Assembly (NCBI RefSeq): GCF_030382115.1
Contig: NZ_JAUDRJ010000003.1
Coordinates: 1,921,719-1,985,718, forward strand
DNA from: Nostoc sp. GT001
Lineage (GTDB): Bacteria; Cyanobacteriota; Cyanobacteriia; Cyanobacteriales; Nostocaceae
Reading direction: 5' to 3'
Length of the DNA: 64,000 nt
The notes below the pieces were generated by a model that saw only the letters and a list, made by a program, of their open reading frames with translations, had not been told where the DNA came from and made no database searches. Below, piece after piece: positions 54,402 through 63,967 of the stretch. How positions within the stretch are numbered: the stretch's first letter is position 1; the number at the start of each line of letters is the position of its first letter. A program made the position numbers and the translations under genes.

Positions 54402-54977
54402 GTGGGCTTATTTGATGATTTGAGTCGGTTTCTAGAAAACCGTTTAGAAGAATTCTTGCGTAACAATCCACATTTGGAGTTAGAGGCGCTGCTAGAACAG
54501 CTGCGTGAGCAAGAAGAAGACACATTAAAGCTAATCGCAGATTTAAAATTACAAGAAAAGCAATCGGAAGAAGAAATTCTCTCCACCGCGCAAGAAATTC
54601 AGCGTTGGCATATCCGCATTCAAAAAGCCAAAAACGCCAAGAGAGAGGATTTGGCAGCGGCGGCAGGTGAGCGAGAAGCAGCCCTGTTGCGCGAAGGAAA
54701 TCAGCGCTGGGGACACATGCAAGGACTGAAAGAACGCATTAACCAATCTCAGGAACTACTGCAAAAAATTCAGCAACGGCGACAGGAGGTACAAGCTAAA
54801 GCAGCCGAAGCACAGACAGTCCGTGCTAAAGCGCAAACCCAGCAGCGTTTTGAAACCAGTGGTTGGTCGAATCAAACTAGCAATTTTTCTAGTGGGTTTG
54901 ATGACTTAGAAGAGAAGTTCCGTAGCTGGGAAACTCAGGATGAGTTAGAGCAAATGAAGCGGAATATGCAGAAGTAG
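54402..54977 (+). CDS. TIGR04376 family coiled-coil protein
   Basis: 191 residues, almost wholly coiled coil (about 25-145), with the characteristic start GLFDDLSRFLENRLEEFLRNNPHLELEALLEQLREQE and a C-terminal motif DDLEEKFRSWETQDELEQMKRNM. The family is restricted to cyanobacteria and its role is unknown. The helical layout faintly recalls PspA/IM30. The start codon is a GTG at 54402, as no ATG fits the conserved N terminus. Confidence 0.85.
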   Translation: MGLFDDLSRFLENRLEEFLRNNPHLELEALLEQLREQEEDTLKLIADLKLQEKQSEEEILSTAQEIQRWHIRIQKAKNAKREDLAAAAGEREAALLREGNQRWGHMQGLKERINQSQELLQKIQQRRQEVQAKAAEAQTVRAKAQTQQRFETSGWSNQTSNFSSGFDDLEEKFRSWETQDELEQMKRNMQK

Positions 54978-55130
54978 CGCCTATTTGCTAAAATACGCCG
55001 AAGTAACAAATGCGATCGCTGAAATAGCAAATGCGTAGGCGCAGCCAGCCGTAGGCATCCCCAGAAATAGCTTACTCACTTGAATTTTCGCGTCAGTTTT
55101 ACCCCACCCTAACCCTCCCCTTATAAAGGC

Positions 55131-55370
55131 TACGGTGTACACACATCTCTAAAAATCCTACCCACCCAATATTTCTGTTCAAGTGAAAGTCGCACACTGA
55201 GCAAATATCCCGCCCAGAACTAAAGTTCCGGGCTGATAGCGAAAGTCCTCTTTTAGAGGACTGAACTAAATTTCTTCTTTAGTCCTCTTTTAGAGGACTT
55301 TCGCTATGAGACTCGGAATTTATTCCGAGGCGGGATAGAACACTGCACCAACACTTGTGTGTACACCGTA
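55131..55370. mobile_element. 240-bp hairpin-rich MITE-like element, copy B
   Basis: Terminal inverted repeats TACGGTGTACACACA (55131-55145; complement ending at 55370). Internal order as in copy A: GCCCAGAACTAAAGTTCCGGGC, AGTCCTCTTTTAGAGGACT twice in inverted context, then CTATGAGACTCGGAATTTATTCCGAGGCGGG. Exactly the same length as copy A (240 bp). It has inserted in a CCCTCCCC...GAGGGTTGGGGAGGGG repeat. Confidence 0.8.
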
Positions 55371-55502
55371 GAGGGTTGGGGAGGGGTGATTCAAGGATTT
55401 TTGCAAGAGACTTCATGAGCTCGCGCTCACAAGAAACAATGAAAATGTCTTTTCCTCCTGCCTCCTGCCTTCTGCCTTATTTTCAAGGCAGAGTCTATTC
55501 AG

Positions 55503-57116
55503 TTAAAAATCAAAGGTTGTGCGAAGCACACCCACATACTGCGTATCATTTCTGCTGTCGTTTTCCGGGTTGAGAATCACCCAAAAACCAGGAGTCACTG
55601 AGATGTTGTCATTTAGTCGGTAACGATAAAATGCTTCGATATGGTAAGCGTTGTCTCCTTCTTGACGGACATCGCTGTTGGAGACACGCGGCGGTAAACC
55701 AAAGAGAATTCCCGGCAGATTGCCTCTACCACCCACATCGGGAAACGACATCCCAATCGCCCCAAACCAGACATTGGCATTGTCACCACTGTTCACAAAC
55801 AGAGAATCTGTTCCACCCCTGCCATTGGAAACATCACTAAAACCAGAGTTTTTGGCATTTGCCCAAATATATCCACCCCAAGCGTGGACTTGGAAATTCG
55901 GGGAGAAGCGATAGTATCCCTGTGCGCCGACAATATCGTTGGAAGTCGCAATGTTGTTGCCAAAAGGAGCGTTTGACAGGACGCTACCCGTCCCAGCGGA
56001 GAGATCGATTACTCCAGCAGGGGTATAGCCATGAGAGTAAGCAACACCGATCGCTCCTTGCTTACCATAATAGGCTAAGTGCGCTAAGGCGTTATAGCCA
56101 CCATCAAACAAGCCGTTGCTCCCCGATGGCACATTGGGACTGTTTGCTAAATAGCCCAAGGTAAGAACCAAATCTTTAGTGATGTTCCAGTTAGCGGCTG
56201 CACCACCACCACCTCGCCGGAATAAGGGACTGTATGACCCAAAAAGTGAGGGAACCCCATTGCCGTCATCAGCGATTGTGGGGGGAGTGACGGTGGTTGT
56301 AATGTCGGTGTAACCAATGCCTGTAGGCCCAACAACGAAGTTAAGGGATTCACTGACTGGGAAGTAATAACGGATGTGGGGGACAAGAAGTGTATTGTTG
56401 CTGTCATAATCGAAGTTCAGGCGTGTCATCCCTGTGCCTGTGGCTGCGGCAATTTGGCTTGCACCATTGGAATTCGCAAAGTTGCCAAATTCTAATCGGA
56501 CTCGCAACAAGTCTTTGCCAGTAAAACTGCTCTCAAAGTTGAGACGACCCCGATTTGAAAAGTAGAGATTGGATTCATCATCGTCACCACCTACCCTATC
56601 GCCAAAGGTATCACTAATAGCGGTAATAATTTGAGCATTCAACCTAGTAGTTGTGGAAAACTGCTGCGCCTCCAATGTTGCTGTATGTGCCTCTAAGGTA
56701 TCTACTCGTCCGCGCAGAGTTGTCAGTTCAGCGGCAAAGTCTTGCTGCAACTTTTGCATCACTGCCAAATCTTGCTTATTAACTAAATCGCTAGTAGCTG
56801 TAGAAATTAACTCATTAATCCGATCCAAACAAGCATTTAAACCTGCGGCAAATTCATAACGAGTTAAAGCACGGTTCCCGCGATAGGTAGAATTGGGATA
56901 ACCTGCAATACAACCGTAGCGTTCCACCAGTGATTGCAATGCACCAAACGCCCAATCGGTTGGTTGGACATCAGAAAACTGGGAAACAGAAGTGACTTGT
57001 CCCTGCAAACTCCTATTAGCATCTGCTGCATTCGGATCATCTTCTGGAGGTGCTGCCCAAACTGCTGGAATTGCCAAAAATAGAAGAAAAAAACTATAAA
57101 AAAGAGTTTTGATCAT
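55503..57116 (-). CDS. SLH-domain outer-membrane porin (OprB/iron-uptake-porin type)
   Basis: 537 residues. Signal peptide (FLLFLAIPAVWA), an SLH domain (about 48-105, SVSQFSDVQPTDWAFGALQSLVERYGCIAGYPNSTYRGNRALTRYEFAAGLNACLDRI), a short coiled coil (about 115-152, LDRINEL...LRGRVDTLEAHTATLEAQ), then an OprB-type beta-barrel ending in aromatic TTFDF. This is the standard cyanobacterial major porin plan. Here it is the last gene of the sugar-uptake cluster, so it may be the sugar entry pore; the family is also annotated as iron-uptake porin. ATG at 57116, 50 bp after the Gfo/Idh gene. Confidence 0.92.
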   Translation of the reverse strand: MIKTLFYSFFLLFLAIPAVWAAPPEDDPNAADANRSLQGQVTSVSQFSDVQPTDWAFGALQSLVERYGCIAGYPNSTYRGNRALTRYEFAAGLNACLDRINELISTATSDLVNKQDLAVMQKLQQDFAAELTTLRGRVDTLEAHTATLEAQQFSTTTRLNAQIITAISDTFGDRVGGDDDESNLYFSNRGRLNFESSFTGKDLLRVRLEFGNFANSNGASQIAAATGTGMTRLNFDYDSNNTLLVPHIRYYFPVSESLNFVVGPTGIGYTDITTTVTPPTIADDGNGVPSLFGSYSPLFRRGGGGAAANWNITKDLVLTLGYLANSPNVPSGSNGLFDGGYNALAHLAYYGKQGAIGVAYSHGYTPAGVIDLSAGTGSVLSNAPFGNNIATSNDIVGAQGYYRFSPNFQVHAWGGYIWANAKNSGFSDVSNGRGGTDSLFVNSGDNANVWFGAIGMSFPDVGGRGNLPGILFGLPPRVSNSDVRQEGDNAYHIEAFYRYRLNDNISVTPGFWVILNPENDSRNDTQYVGVLRTTFDF

Positions 57117-57166
57117 TGACTTATTAGTTGAAGATGGTTGAATTTTGAGTTTAGGTTTTAGGTTAC

Positions 57167-58243
57167 TTAAAGCAACGCTATGACTTTCTGCTCATTGCTG
57201 CTTTTAATAGCCGCTTCTATAATTCGCATTACATTAATTCCGTCTTCGGCGGTAACAGCAATTGGCTGATTATTAACAATAGATTTATACACGGCATCGT
57301 AATAGCCTAAATAGCTCCCCTGTGAACTTTTGACTTTTTCTCGAATTACTTTTGTGTCTTTTTCTGTATGCAGCAAGCCATATTCACTTTCCGGCTCTGT
57401 ATACCAATCAAGTGTGTTGGGCTTCATCCCCGCCACTAAATACTCTTCTTGTTTATCGGCTCTGCTTTTAAGAAAAGAACCATGAGTACCATGTATGATA
57501 TAGGCTGGTGCAGGTTCACGCACAAGGAAGCTTGCTTTTAATTTGACGCGCAGTTTGTCGTAGTATAGTATCAACTCAAAATAATCATCTACCTGCGATC
57601 GCAGCCTAGTTATACGGATGTCTGCAAAAATAGCATCAGGCATCCCGAATAGATGCAAAGCTTGATCTATTAAGTGCGGCCCTAAATTATTTAATGTTCC
57701 TGCCCCAGGAATCGGGACTTCTACATGTTGTTTATGACTGAGGGTTGGTTTATATTTTTGAAATTGAAATTCTGCTTCAACAATATCACCTAATAAGCCT
57801 TCTTGGACAATTTTTTTGACTGTTTTAAAATCACTATCCCACCTCCGGTTTTGATATACAGATAATTTTTTGCCCTGTTTTTGTGCCAATTCTTTCAGGT
57901 TTTGAGCTTCTGCTACCGTTGTGGTGAATGCTTTTTCTACCACTACATGCTTATCTGCAAGCAATGCCTGTTTAGCATAATCGTAATGGGTATAAGTGGG
58001 TGTATTTACGACCACTAAGATTACTTGATCATCTGCTAGCAATGCTTCCAAAGAAGGATAGCTTTTGACATCAGGATAATGTTGCTGTATCAGCTTTTTG
58101 CTTCTTTCCCAAGAACCTACTAGTTTAAATCCGGGATGCAAATCAATAAACGGCGCATGAAATACCATGCCGGATAAACCAGATGAACAAAGAGCCGTAT
58201 TGATAGTTTCCATCTTTTTAATGATTGACTGAAGCGATGTCAT
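57167..58243 (-). CDS. Gfo/Idh/MocA-family oxidoreductase
   Basis: 358 residues. Gfo/Idh family: Rossmann N-terminal domain, the catalytic-Lys motif as VVEKAFTTTVAEAQNLKELAQ, LSVYQNRRWDSDFKTVKKIV, and the C-terminal domain with GAGTLNNLGPHLIDQALHLFG. The family oxidises or isomerises sugars and sugar-like substrates with NAD(P). The dinucleotide motif is weakened: NTALCSSGLSGMVFHAPF stands where relatives have a GYG-type loop, so cofactor binding may be altered. ATG 58243 is used; an ATG at 58210 would better match the family's N terminus. It lies inside the sugar-uptake cluster. Confidence 0.85.
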   Translation of the reverse strand: MTSLQSIIKKMETINTALCSSGLSGMVFHAPFIDLHPGFKLVGSWERSKKLIQQHYPDVKSYPSLEALLADDQVILVVVNTPTYTHYDYAKQALLADKHVVVEKAFTTTVAEAQNLKELAQKQGKKLSVYQNRRWDSDFKTVKKIVQEGLLGDIVEAEFQFQKYKPTLSHKQHVEVPIPGAGTLNNLGPHLIDQALHLFGMPDAIFADIRITRLRSQVDDYFELILYYDKLRVKLKASFLVREPAPAYIIHGTHGSFLKSRADKQEEYLVAGMKPNTLDWYTEPESEYGLLHTEKDTKVIREKVKSSQGSYLGYYDAVYKSIVNNQPIAVTAEDGINVMRIIEAAIKSSNEQKVIALL

Positions 58244-58261
58244 TAATTTTGCGGGGCTGCT

Positions 58262-58294
58262 AGATCCCCGACTTCTTCAAGAAGTCGGGGATCT
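58262..58294. repeat. 33-bp near-perfect palindrome between the MFS and Gfo/Idh genes
   Basis: Arms AGATCCCCGACTTCTT and AAGAAGTCGGGGATCT (16 bases each, one base between). A common Nostoc palindrome. Inside an operon it could act as an attenuator or RNA-processing site. Confidence 0.8.
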
Positions 58295-58347
58295 GAACAC
58301 CACTAACCTCTTAAAACTTTTGGGACAGACCACTAGATGGATGCTAA

Positions 58348-59748
58348 TTACATGTCTTCTAACTCAATTCCTTTGGTTTCTTTAATAAAAAAGAGAATGA
58401 AAAAGAATGAGGTAGCTGCTGCAATTGTATAAAGTCCATAGGCAGAACCTAGACCGAAATATTGCAGTATGGGAGGAAATGTTGTGGAAATGATGAAATT
58501 GGCAACCCATTGCATAGCAGCAGCAACTGAAAGTGCAGCGGCTCGAATTTTGTTATTAAACATTTCTCCTAACAGTACCCAAACCACTGGGCCCCAGGAG
58601 AAACCGAAGCAAAAGACATAGAGGTTGGCTGCGATGAGAGCCGTAGTCCCGGCGCTTCCGGTGAGATTGGGGTTCCCAGCAGCATCAAGGGGAGCATTAC
58701 CAAAAAGATAAGCCATCGTCCCCAAGGTAAAGGTCATGCCTATCGACCCTACTATAAGTAAAGGCTTGCGACCAAATTTATCTACGAAGGCGATCGCAAT
58801 CAATGTTGTAATAATGTTGACGGCTCCTGTAATCACCGTAATTGATAGGGAATCTTTTTCGGAAAACCCAACGGCCCGCCACAAAACGCTGCTGTAGTAG
58901 AAGATTACATTAATCCCAACAAATTGCTGTAATACAGATAAGCCTATTCCTATCCAAACAATGGGAAGGAGTCCGCCACTTCTGCTTAAAAGGTCAGAAA
59001 AACTAGGTTCCCGCTCACGAAGCACTGTCTGCCGAATTTCTTCAATTTTTGGCAGCACATCACCTCCCAAAATCTTGGTCAGAACGTTAGCAGCTTCTGG
59101 TTCTCGTCCTTGGGCAACCAAGTATCGGGGAGATTCGGGAATCATTAAAGCAGACATTCCGTAAAGCACGGCTGGAGGAATTTCTGTCCAAAACATCCAG
59201 CGCCAAGCGCTTATACCAAACAAAAACGGCGATTCGGCTGAACCTGCGGACACAGCAATAAAGTAGTCGCATATCAATGCAATGAAAATTCCAACTACGA
59301 TCGCTAATTGTTGCAGAGATCCTAATCTTCCTCGCAAATGCGTGGGAGAACATTCTGCAATGTATGCTGGGGCAATAACGCTAGCAGCACCGACTGCAAT
59401 ACCACCCAATACCCGCCAAAAGGTAAAATCCCAAATTCCAAAGGGCAGCCCGGAACCAATGGCACTGATGGTAAATAACACCGAAGATGCAACCATTGCC
59501 TTGACTCGACCATACCGGTCTGCAATCTTGCCTGCATAAAAGGCTCCGACCGCAGAACCCAACAATGCCAGGGATACCGCAAGACCAATCTGTACACTGT
59601 TGGCGTTAAAGTCTTTGGTAATGGCTCCAACTGCACCGTTAATTACAGCAGTATCAAAACCGAACAGAAAACCGCCGAGGGCAGCAGCACCAGCAATTAA
59701 AATCACATAGAATGTGCTGGATTTACGACGAACAGTAGTGGTAGACAT
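58348..59748 (-). CDS. glcP: MFS sugar permease, GlcP type
   Basis: 466 residues, 12 predicted membrane helices, sugar-porter family. Signature motifs are DRYGRVKA (after helix 2), PESPRYLVAQGRE (before the central loop), QQFVGINVIFYYS (helix 7, sugar binding) and DKFGRKPLL. In Nostoc punctiforme a permease in this setting, GlcP, takes up glucose and is needed for plant symbiosis; the match here rests on family and context. I start at ATG 59748. The longer open frame (to 59838) would translate a CCCTGCTCCCTGC repeat and is rejected. It sits between frtC and the Gfo/Idh gene. Confidence 0.88.
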   Translation of the reverse strand: MSTTTVRRKSSTFYVILIAGAAALGGFLFGFDTAVINGAVGAITKDFNANSVQIGLAVSLALLGSAVGAFYAGKIADRYGRVKAMVASSVLFTISAIGSGLPFGIWDFTFWRVLGGIAVGAASVIAPAYIAECSPTHLRGRLGSLQQLAIVVGIFIALICDYFIAVSAGSAESPFLFGISAWRWMFWTEIPPAVLYGMSALMIPESPRYLVAQGREPEAANVLTKILGGDVLPKIEEIRQTVLREREPSFSDLLSRSGGLLPIVWIGIGLSVLQQFVGINVIFYYSSVLWRAVGFSEKDSLSITVITGAVNIITTLIAIAFVDKFGRKPLLIVGSIGMTFTLGTMAYLFGNAPLDAAGNPNLTGSAGTTALIAANLYVFCFGFSWGPVVWVLLGEMFNNKIRAAALSVAAAMQWVANFIISTTFPPILQYFGLGSAYGLYTIAAATSFFFILFFIKETKGIELEDM

Positions 59749-59780
59749 AAGTTTATATATTGGGAATTGGGCACAAGAGG

Positions 59781-59955
59781 CAAGGGAGCAGGGAGCAGGG
59801 AGCAGGGGGGAAAGAGGTAATACCAATTCAAAATTCAAAATTCAAAATTAAGAAAGCCAGACAGAACAAAGGTTTGGGAGTATGTATCTGTCGCATTCTT
59901 TTTTCAAATTGGTGTAATTCTTCATTCTCCCCCCTGCTCCCCTGCTCCCCTGCCT
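59781..59955. repeat. Inverted GGGAGCAGGGAGCAG / CTGCTCCCCTGCTCC blocks between glcP and frtC
   Basis: Tandem GGAGCAGG units (59785-59812) and their complementary CCCCTGCTCC units (59930-59954) can pair across about 115 bp, which includes a triple AATTCAAA array. The 212-bp gap breaks the tight spacing of the cluster. Confidence 0.75.
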
Positions 59956-59960
59956 CTTTT

Positions 59961-60959
59961 TCACCGTCTAGAACGTCTGCGTAACCGATCGATCATTACT
60001 GCCAAAATAATTACTAGTCCTTTAACGACTAGTTGCCAGAAGTAAGATAGGTTCAACAAGGTTAAACCGTTGTTGAGAATCGCAATAATTAATGCACCTA
60101 GAAGTGTGCCGCCAATAGTACCAATACCACCTGTAAAGCTGGTTCCACCTAGAATAACAGCTGCGATCGCATCTAATTCATAACCTTGACCTAATACGCC
60201 ACTGGCACTATAAAGACGGCTGGCGCTCATGATTCCTCCTAAGCCTGCCAGTAATCCGCTAATACCATAGACGAATAGCAACACCCGATTAACTTTAATC
60301 CCTGTTAATCTGGCTGCCCGCTCGTTACCACCCACAGCATATATCTGCACTCCTAAAACAGTTTGCCGCAGGATAAACCAGCTAGCTATCACAGTCAGTA
60401 GCGCAATTATCACTAGCCAAGGAATGGGGCCGACGTATGTATTACCCACCCAAGCAAAATTTATGTCCCGATTTATCAGGGTTGTACCCTTGGCAATTAA
60501 AAAGGCAACACCCCGCAAGGCTGTAAGTGAACCCAAGGTGACAATAAAAGGTGGCACATCTAAGAAGGTAATAAGCGCACCGTTGAGTAAGCCTAAGAGC
60601 AATCCTGCCAGCAAGGCAGCAGGTACAGCCGCCCAACTTAAAGCCAGTAGTAGTGATACCAGCAGGGCAACTACCGCAGAAACAGCCAATATTGATCCAA
60701 CCGAAAGGTCAATACCGCTCATGAGAATTACAAAAGTCATTCCTGTCGCCAGCACAATATTGATTGATGCCTGACGCAAGATATTGACGATGTTACCGCT
60801 CATGAGGAAGTTGGGAGAAAGGAATGCAAATAAGATGCAGATAATTACTAAGATTGGCAGAATACCCGCAACTTCTAACAGAGTGCTGATTGATTTCCGG
60901 TTGCGAGCTGCGGAATTATTGGCTGATTTATTGATAGGTGGTCTGACTGTTTGACTCAT
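59961..60959 (-). CDS. frtC: Fructose-type ABC transporter permease
   Basis: 332 residues, RbsC-family permease with about 8-10 membrane helices. Family words: [70 protein letters not shown] (cytoplasmic coupling loop), and [37 protein letters not shown] basic C terminus ([10 protein letters not shown]) faces the cytoplasm. Its ATG (60959) overlaps the stop of frtB in an ATGA arrangement. The frt name follows the known cyanobacterial fructose transporter order of binding protein, ATPase and permease, which is reproduced here. Confidence 0.9.
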   Translation of the reverse strand: MSQTVRPPINKSANNSAARNRKSISTLLEVAGILPILVIICILFAFLSPNFLMSGNIVNILRQASINIVLATGMTFVILMSGIDLSVGSILAVSAVVALLVSLLLALSWAAVPAALLAGLLLGLLNGALITFLDVPPFIVTLGSLTALRGVAFLIAKGTTLINRDINFAWVGNTYVGPIPWLVIIALLTVIASWFILRQTVLGVQIYAVGGNERAARLTGIKVNRVLLFVYGISGLLAGLGGIMSASRLYSASGVLGQGYELDAIAAVILGGTSFTGGIGTIGGTLLGALIIAILNNGLTLLNLSYFWQLVVKGLVIILAVMIDRLRRRSRR

Positions 60960-62512
60960 GATGCTAATACCTCCGATGCTCCAGTTGCGTAGTGCATAAT
61001 CTTTTCTTGGGTGATTTCTTTGCCAAGACTGCCATCCAGTTCACCTACGAGCTGTCCTTCTCGCATCACCAAGACGCGATCGCTCATGCCGACAATCTCT
61101 GATAGTTCGCTGGAAACCATTAAAATAGCAACACCTTGTGCTGCTAATTCGCTCATTATTCGGTAAATTTCACTTTTAGCACCGATGTCTACGCCGCGTG
61201 TCGGCTCATCTAACATCAAAACTCTCGGTTTAATGGCTAACCAACGCGCTAGCAGTAGCTTCTGTTGATTACCACCAGAAAGATCCAATGCTCTAATTTC
61301 CAAATTGGCTAGGCGGATATTAAAGTTTTCCACCGCGTCTGTTGACAGCCGATTCACTGAAGGCCAGTTAACAATTCCACCCTTTGCATCTTGCTTGAGT
61401 GTATTGATAGCAATATTCTTGCGGGCGCTCATCTCCAGAAATAAACCTTGGTCTTTGCGGTCTTCTGGAACGTAGCCAATTCCGGCAGCAATGGCATCAC
61501 TGGGGGTATTAATTTCCAGTTTTTTGCCATTCAAGAATACTTCACCGCTAGCTTTGCGGTCTGCACCAAAAATCAGCCGGGATAGTTCTGTGCGTCCGGC
61601 ACCAACCAACCCAGCTAAACCCAAAATTTCCCCAGCATGAAGTTCAAAACTAGTAAGCTCAATCTTCTTGCGGGCGTCGCTCATATTTCTGACTGACAGC
61701 ACCACTGGGCCAGGATTCATTTGCCGTTGATGTTCATAAAAGTCTTGCATGGAGCGACCGACCATCATCTGCACCAATCGCTGGGGAGAAATTTCGCTGC
61801 GTGTCAAACTGCCAATATATTGACCATCACGCAACACGCTAATTCGGTCAGCTAAGGCATAGATTTCTTCCATGCGATGGCTGATGTAAATAATGGCAAT
61901 GCCATCACGCCGCAGTTTGCGAATGACCTCAAATAAATGGTCGCTCTCGCGGTCGGATAGGGCTGCTGTTGGTTCATCCATCACCAAAACGCGGCTTTTA
62001 TCCTTCAGTGCCCTGGCAATTTCCACTTGCTGCTGTTCGGCGATGGACAAAGTACCAACTATAGTCTGGGCGGTAAAATTGGCTCCAAGGCTTTCCAGCA
62101 CTTCTTCTGCTTCCAGTCGCATCGCTTGGCGGTCTAAAAGCTGACCACGCCGCAACTCGCTACCCATAAACATATTTTCGGTAACGGTTAAATTCGGTGC
62201 AACATTCAGTTCTTGATAAATGAGATTAATACCCGCCTTCCGTGCTGTCGCCGGATCAGTAATTTTTAAGGGTTGACCATTGATGCGAATTTCTCCTTCA
62301 TCGGCAATGTAAGCCCCAGCCAGGATTTTCATCAATGTGCTTTTGCCCGCTCCGTTTTCACCCATGAGGGCGTGAACTTCTCCCGGATAAATGGTAAGGT
62401 TAACATTTTGGAGCGCAGATACACCATGAAAGCGTTTGGTAATTCCTTGCATTTCTAACACTGGGGTGCTAGTTGGTGTATCAGAAAGTGAGGTTTCAAT
62501 ATTTGTTGTCAT
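60956..62512 (-). CDS. frtB: Fructose-type ABC transporter ATP-binding protein with two NBDs
   Basis: 518 residues, RbsA type, with two fused nucleotide-binding domains. NBD1 has Walker [10 protein letters not shown] and signature [15 protein letters not shown], with DEPTAAL. NBD2 has a degenerate Walker A (GLVGAGRTE) and signature [14 protein letters not shown], with DEPTRGVD. This asymmetry is normal for ribose/fructose-type importers. I start at ATG 62512 (AGG about 9 bases upstream); a TTG at 62518 is in frame. Its 3' end overlaps frtC. A 420-bp gap separates it from frtA. Confidence 0.92.
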   Translation of the reverse strand: MTTNIETSLSDTPTSTPVLEMQGITKRFHGVSALQNVNLTIYPGEVHALMGENGAGKSTLMKILAGAYIADEGEIRINGQPLKITDPATARKAGINLIYQELNVAPNLTVTENMFMGSELRRGQLLDRQAMRLEAEEVLESLGANFTAQTIVGTLSIAEQQQVEIARALKDKSRVLVMDEPTAALSDRESDHLFEVIRKLRRDGIAIIYISHRMEEIYALADRISVLRDGQYIGSLTRSEISPQRLVQMMVGRSMQDFYEHQRQMNPGPVVLSVRNMSDARKKIELTSFELHAGEILGLAGLVGAGRTELSRLIFGADRKASGEVFLNGKKLEINTPSDAIAAGIGYVPEDRKDQGLFLEMSARKNIAINTLKQDAKGGIVNWPSVNRLSTDAVENFNIRLANLEIRALDLSGGNQQKLLLARWLAIKPRVLMLDEPTRGVDIGAKSEIYRIMSELAAQGVAILMVSSELSEIVGMSDRVLVMREGQLVGELDGSLGKEITQEKIMHYATGASEVLAS

Positions 62513-62932
62513 GAACAAAACCTGTAAAAACTATTTAAAATTTGCGAGCGTGAATTAGAAATTAATAAATTCATATTTGATTGATCGCAAAATCATGTTT
62601 TAAAAGCTGACTAGGAGTTGTAAAGAGATATTTTCATCCTTTGTTGTTAACGTTAGTTCAGAGAGATTCTTGGGAAAGTCTAAGTGCTATAAATAGACAC
62701 TCAAACTTTCCACTGATGCACATACATAGCGGTTATCAATTGGGTGCAGCAGAGTTTTAACCTCTTTCTAAACCCATCTTTCTATTAAAGAAAAGACAGG
62801 CATAAAGATGAGGTTTGGTATTAATTTAAGTGAAAACCGCCAGACATTCTAGGTATGTGCAAAAACTTTACAAATGCACCAAATGACTTATATCAAAAGA
62901 CATAATTTCCAATTGCAAATTCACAATTTTTA
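62513..62932. other. Long intra-cluster gap between frtA and frtB
   Basis: About 420 bp without a gene. On the minus strand it contains the stem-loop at 62674-62710 and a weaker CATCTTT/AAAGATG pairing (about 62780-62815). It may hold an RNA-stability or attenuation signal that makes frtA mRNA more abundant than frtBC, or a second promoter. Confidence 0.5.
62674..62710 (-). promoter_or_regulatory. Stem-loop in the frtA-frtB gap
   Basis: In the minus-strand RNA, GAAAGUUUGAGUG pairs with CACUUAGACUUUC over 13 bp (two G-U pairs) with an 11-base loop. There is no U-tract directly after it, so it looks more like an mRNA-stabilising or processing hairpin than a terminator. Confidence 0.55.
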
Positions 62933-63967
62933 TTACTTCCAGCCTTTTTCTGTGCTGACGTTATCTTTTGTGATCAACTTAACTGGAATCAAAATGGTAG
63001 AACTGCTAGGTTTTTTCCCATTTAAGATGTCGTTGCCAACTTGAACTGCTTTTTCGGCCATCCCTCGCGGATTTTGAGTAGCAGTTGCTGCATATATACC
63101 ATCTTTAGCTGCGATCGCAGTTATTGCTTCTGGCGCACCATCAACCCCAACAATAAAGAAATCTTTACGTTGTGCTTGGTTCGCTGCTAGTTCTGCACCG
63201 ACTCCACTGGGATCGTTGATGGCAAAAACCGCATCAATTTTTGGAAAGGTTGTCAGCAAATCAGTCATAACTCTGAGTCCTCCATCCCGACTACCCTCTG
63301 CATTTTGGTTTTTGGAGAGTATTTTGATATCGGGATATTTAGACAATACGTTCTCGCAGCCACTAACTCGCTGAATCACTGAGTCCACTGGCGGCCCGTT
63401 AACTATGACAACATTACCTTTACCCTTGAGGCGGTCAGCAATATATTTGCAACTAACTTCTCCAGCTTGGACATTATTAGTTGTAATGGTGGCATCTACA
63501 CCTCCTTCCGCACCCGTATCTACTGCAATGACAATTCTACCTGCTTGTTTAGCTTTCTCAATTGCTGGCTTAATGCCACTTTTATCAGCAGCATTGACGA
63601 TAATGATATCAGTATTGGAAGCCGTGAAATTCTCAATTTGATTGGCTTGTTGGTTGAGGTCATAGGCACTGGAAACTACGGTAACATTGACATCCTTACC
63701 GCCGATTTTCTTGGCTTCTGCTTCAGTTGCTTGTCCCATGAGGACGAAGAAGGGATTACTTAAATCACCAACGGTAAAGGCAACTGATTTTAATTTTCCA
63801 TTGCCAGTGGCAGTTTGAGTCTCTGCACTGGTATTGGTAGCAGGTTTAGTATCAGTGTTAGTAGCTGTGTTGCCATCGGGAGAACCATTTGTACAGCCGA
63901 CAAGACTGCCACTGATGATACCTAATAAGCTAGCTGCGATCGCAATCTTTTTCCTTTCCATATTCAT
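62933..63967 (-). CDS. frtA: Fructose-type ABC transporter substrate-binding lipoprotein
   Basis: 344 residues, RbsB/periplasmic-binding-protein-1 family. Leader ends in SLVGC (lipobox Cys 25), followed by a Thr/Asn-rich linker (about 26-55). Core words: VAFTVGDLSNPFFVLMGQATEAEAKKIG, NTDIIIVNAADKSGIKPAIEKAKQAGRIVIAVDTGAEG, VDAVFAINDPSGVGAELAANQ, and FFIVGVDGAPEAITAI. It would bind the sugar in the periplasm and deliver it to FrtC. ATG 63967 has an AGGAGA Shine-Dalgarno sequence about 6 bases upstream. It is the first visible gene of the cluster; its promoter and a possible regulator gene lie beyond the right edge. Confidence 0.92.
   Translation of the reverse strand: MNMERKKIAIAASLLGIISGSLVGCTNGSPDGNTATNTDTKPATNTSAETQTATGNGKLKSVAFTVGDLSNPFFVLMGQATEAEAKKIGGKDVNVTVVSSAYDLNQQANQIENFTASNTDIIIVNAADKSGIKPAIEKAKQAGRIVIAVDTGAEGGVDATITTNNVQAGEVSCKYIADRLKGKGNVVIVNGPPVDSVIQRVSGCENVLSKYPDIKILSKNQNAEGSRDGGLRVMTDLLTTFPKIDAVFAINDPSGVGAELAANQAQRKDFFIVGVDGAPEAITAIAAKDGIYAATATQNPRGMAEKAVQVGNDILNGKKPSSSTILIPVKLITKDNVSTEKGWK

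Noticed and set aside
59749-59838. Longer N terminus for the GlcP-type permease
   Set aside because: The extra 30 residues are a translated GGAGCAGG repeat; the ATG at 59748 gives a normal sugar-porter N terminus.
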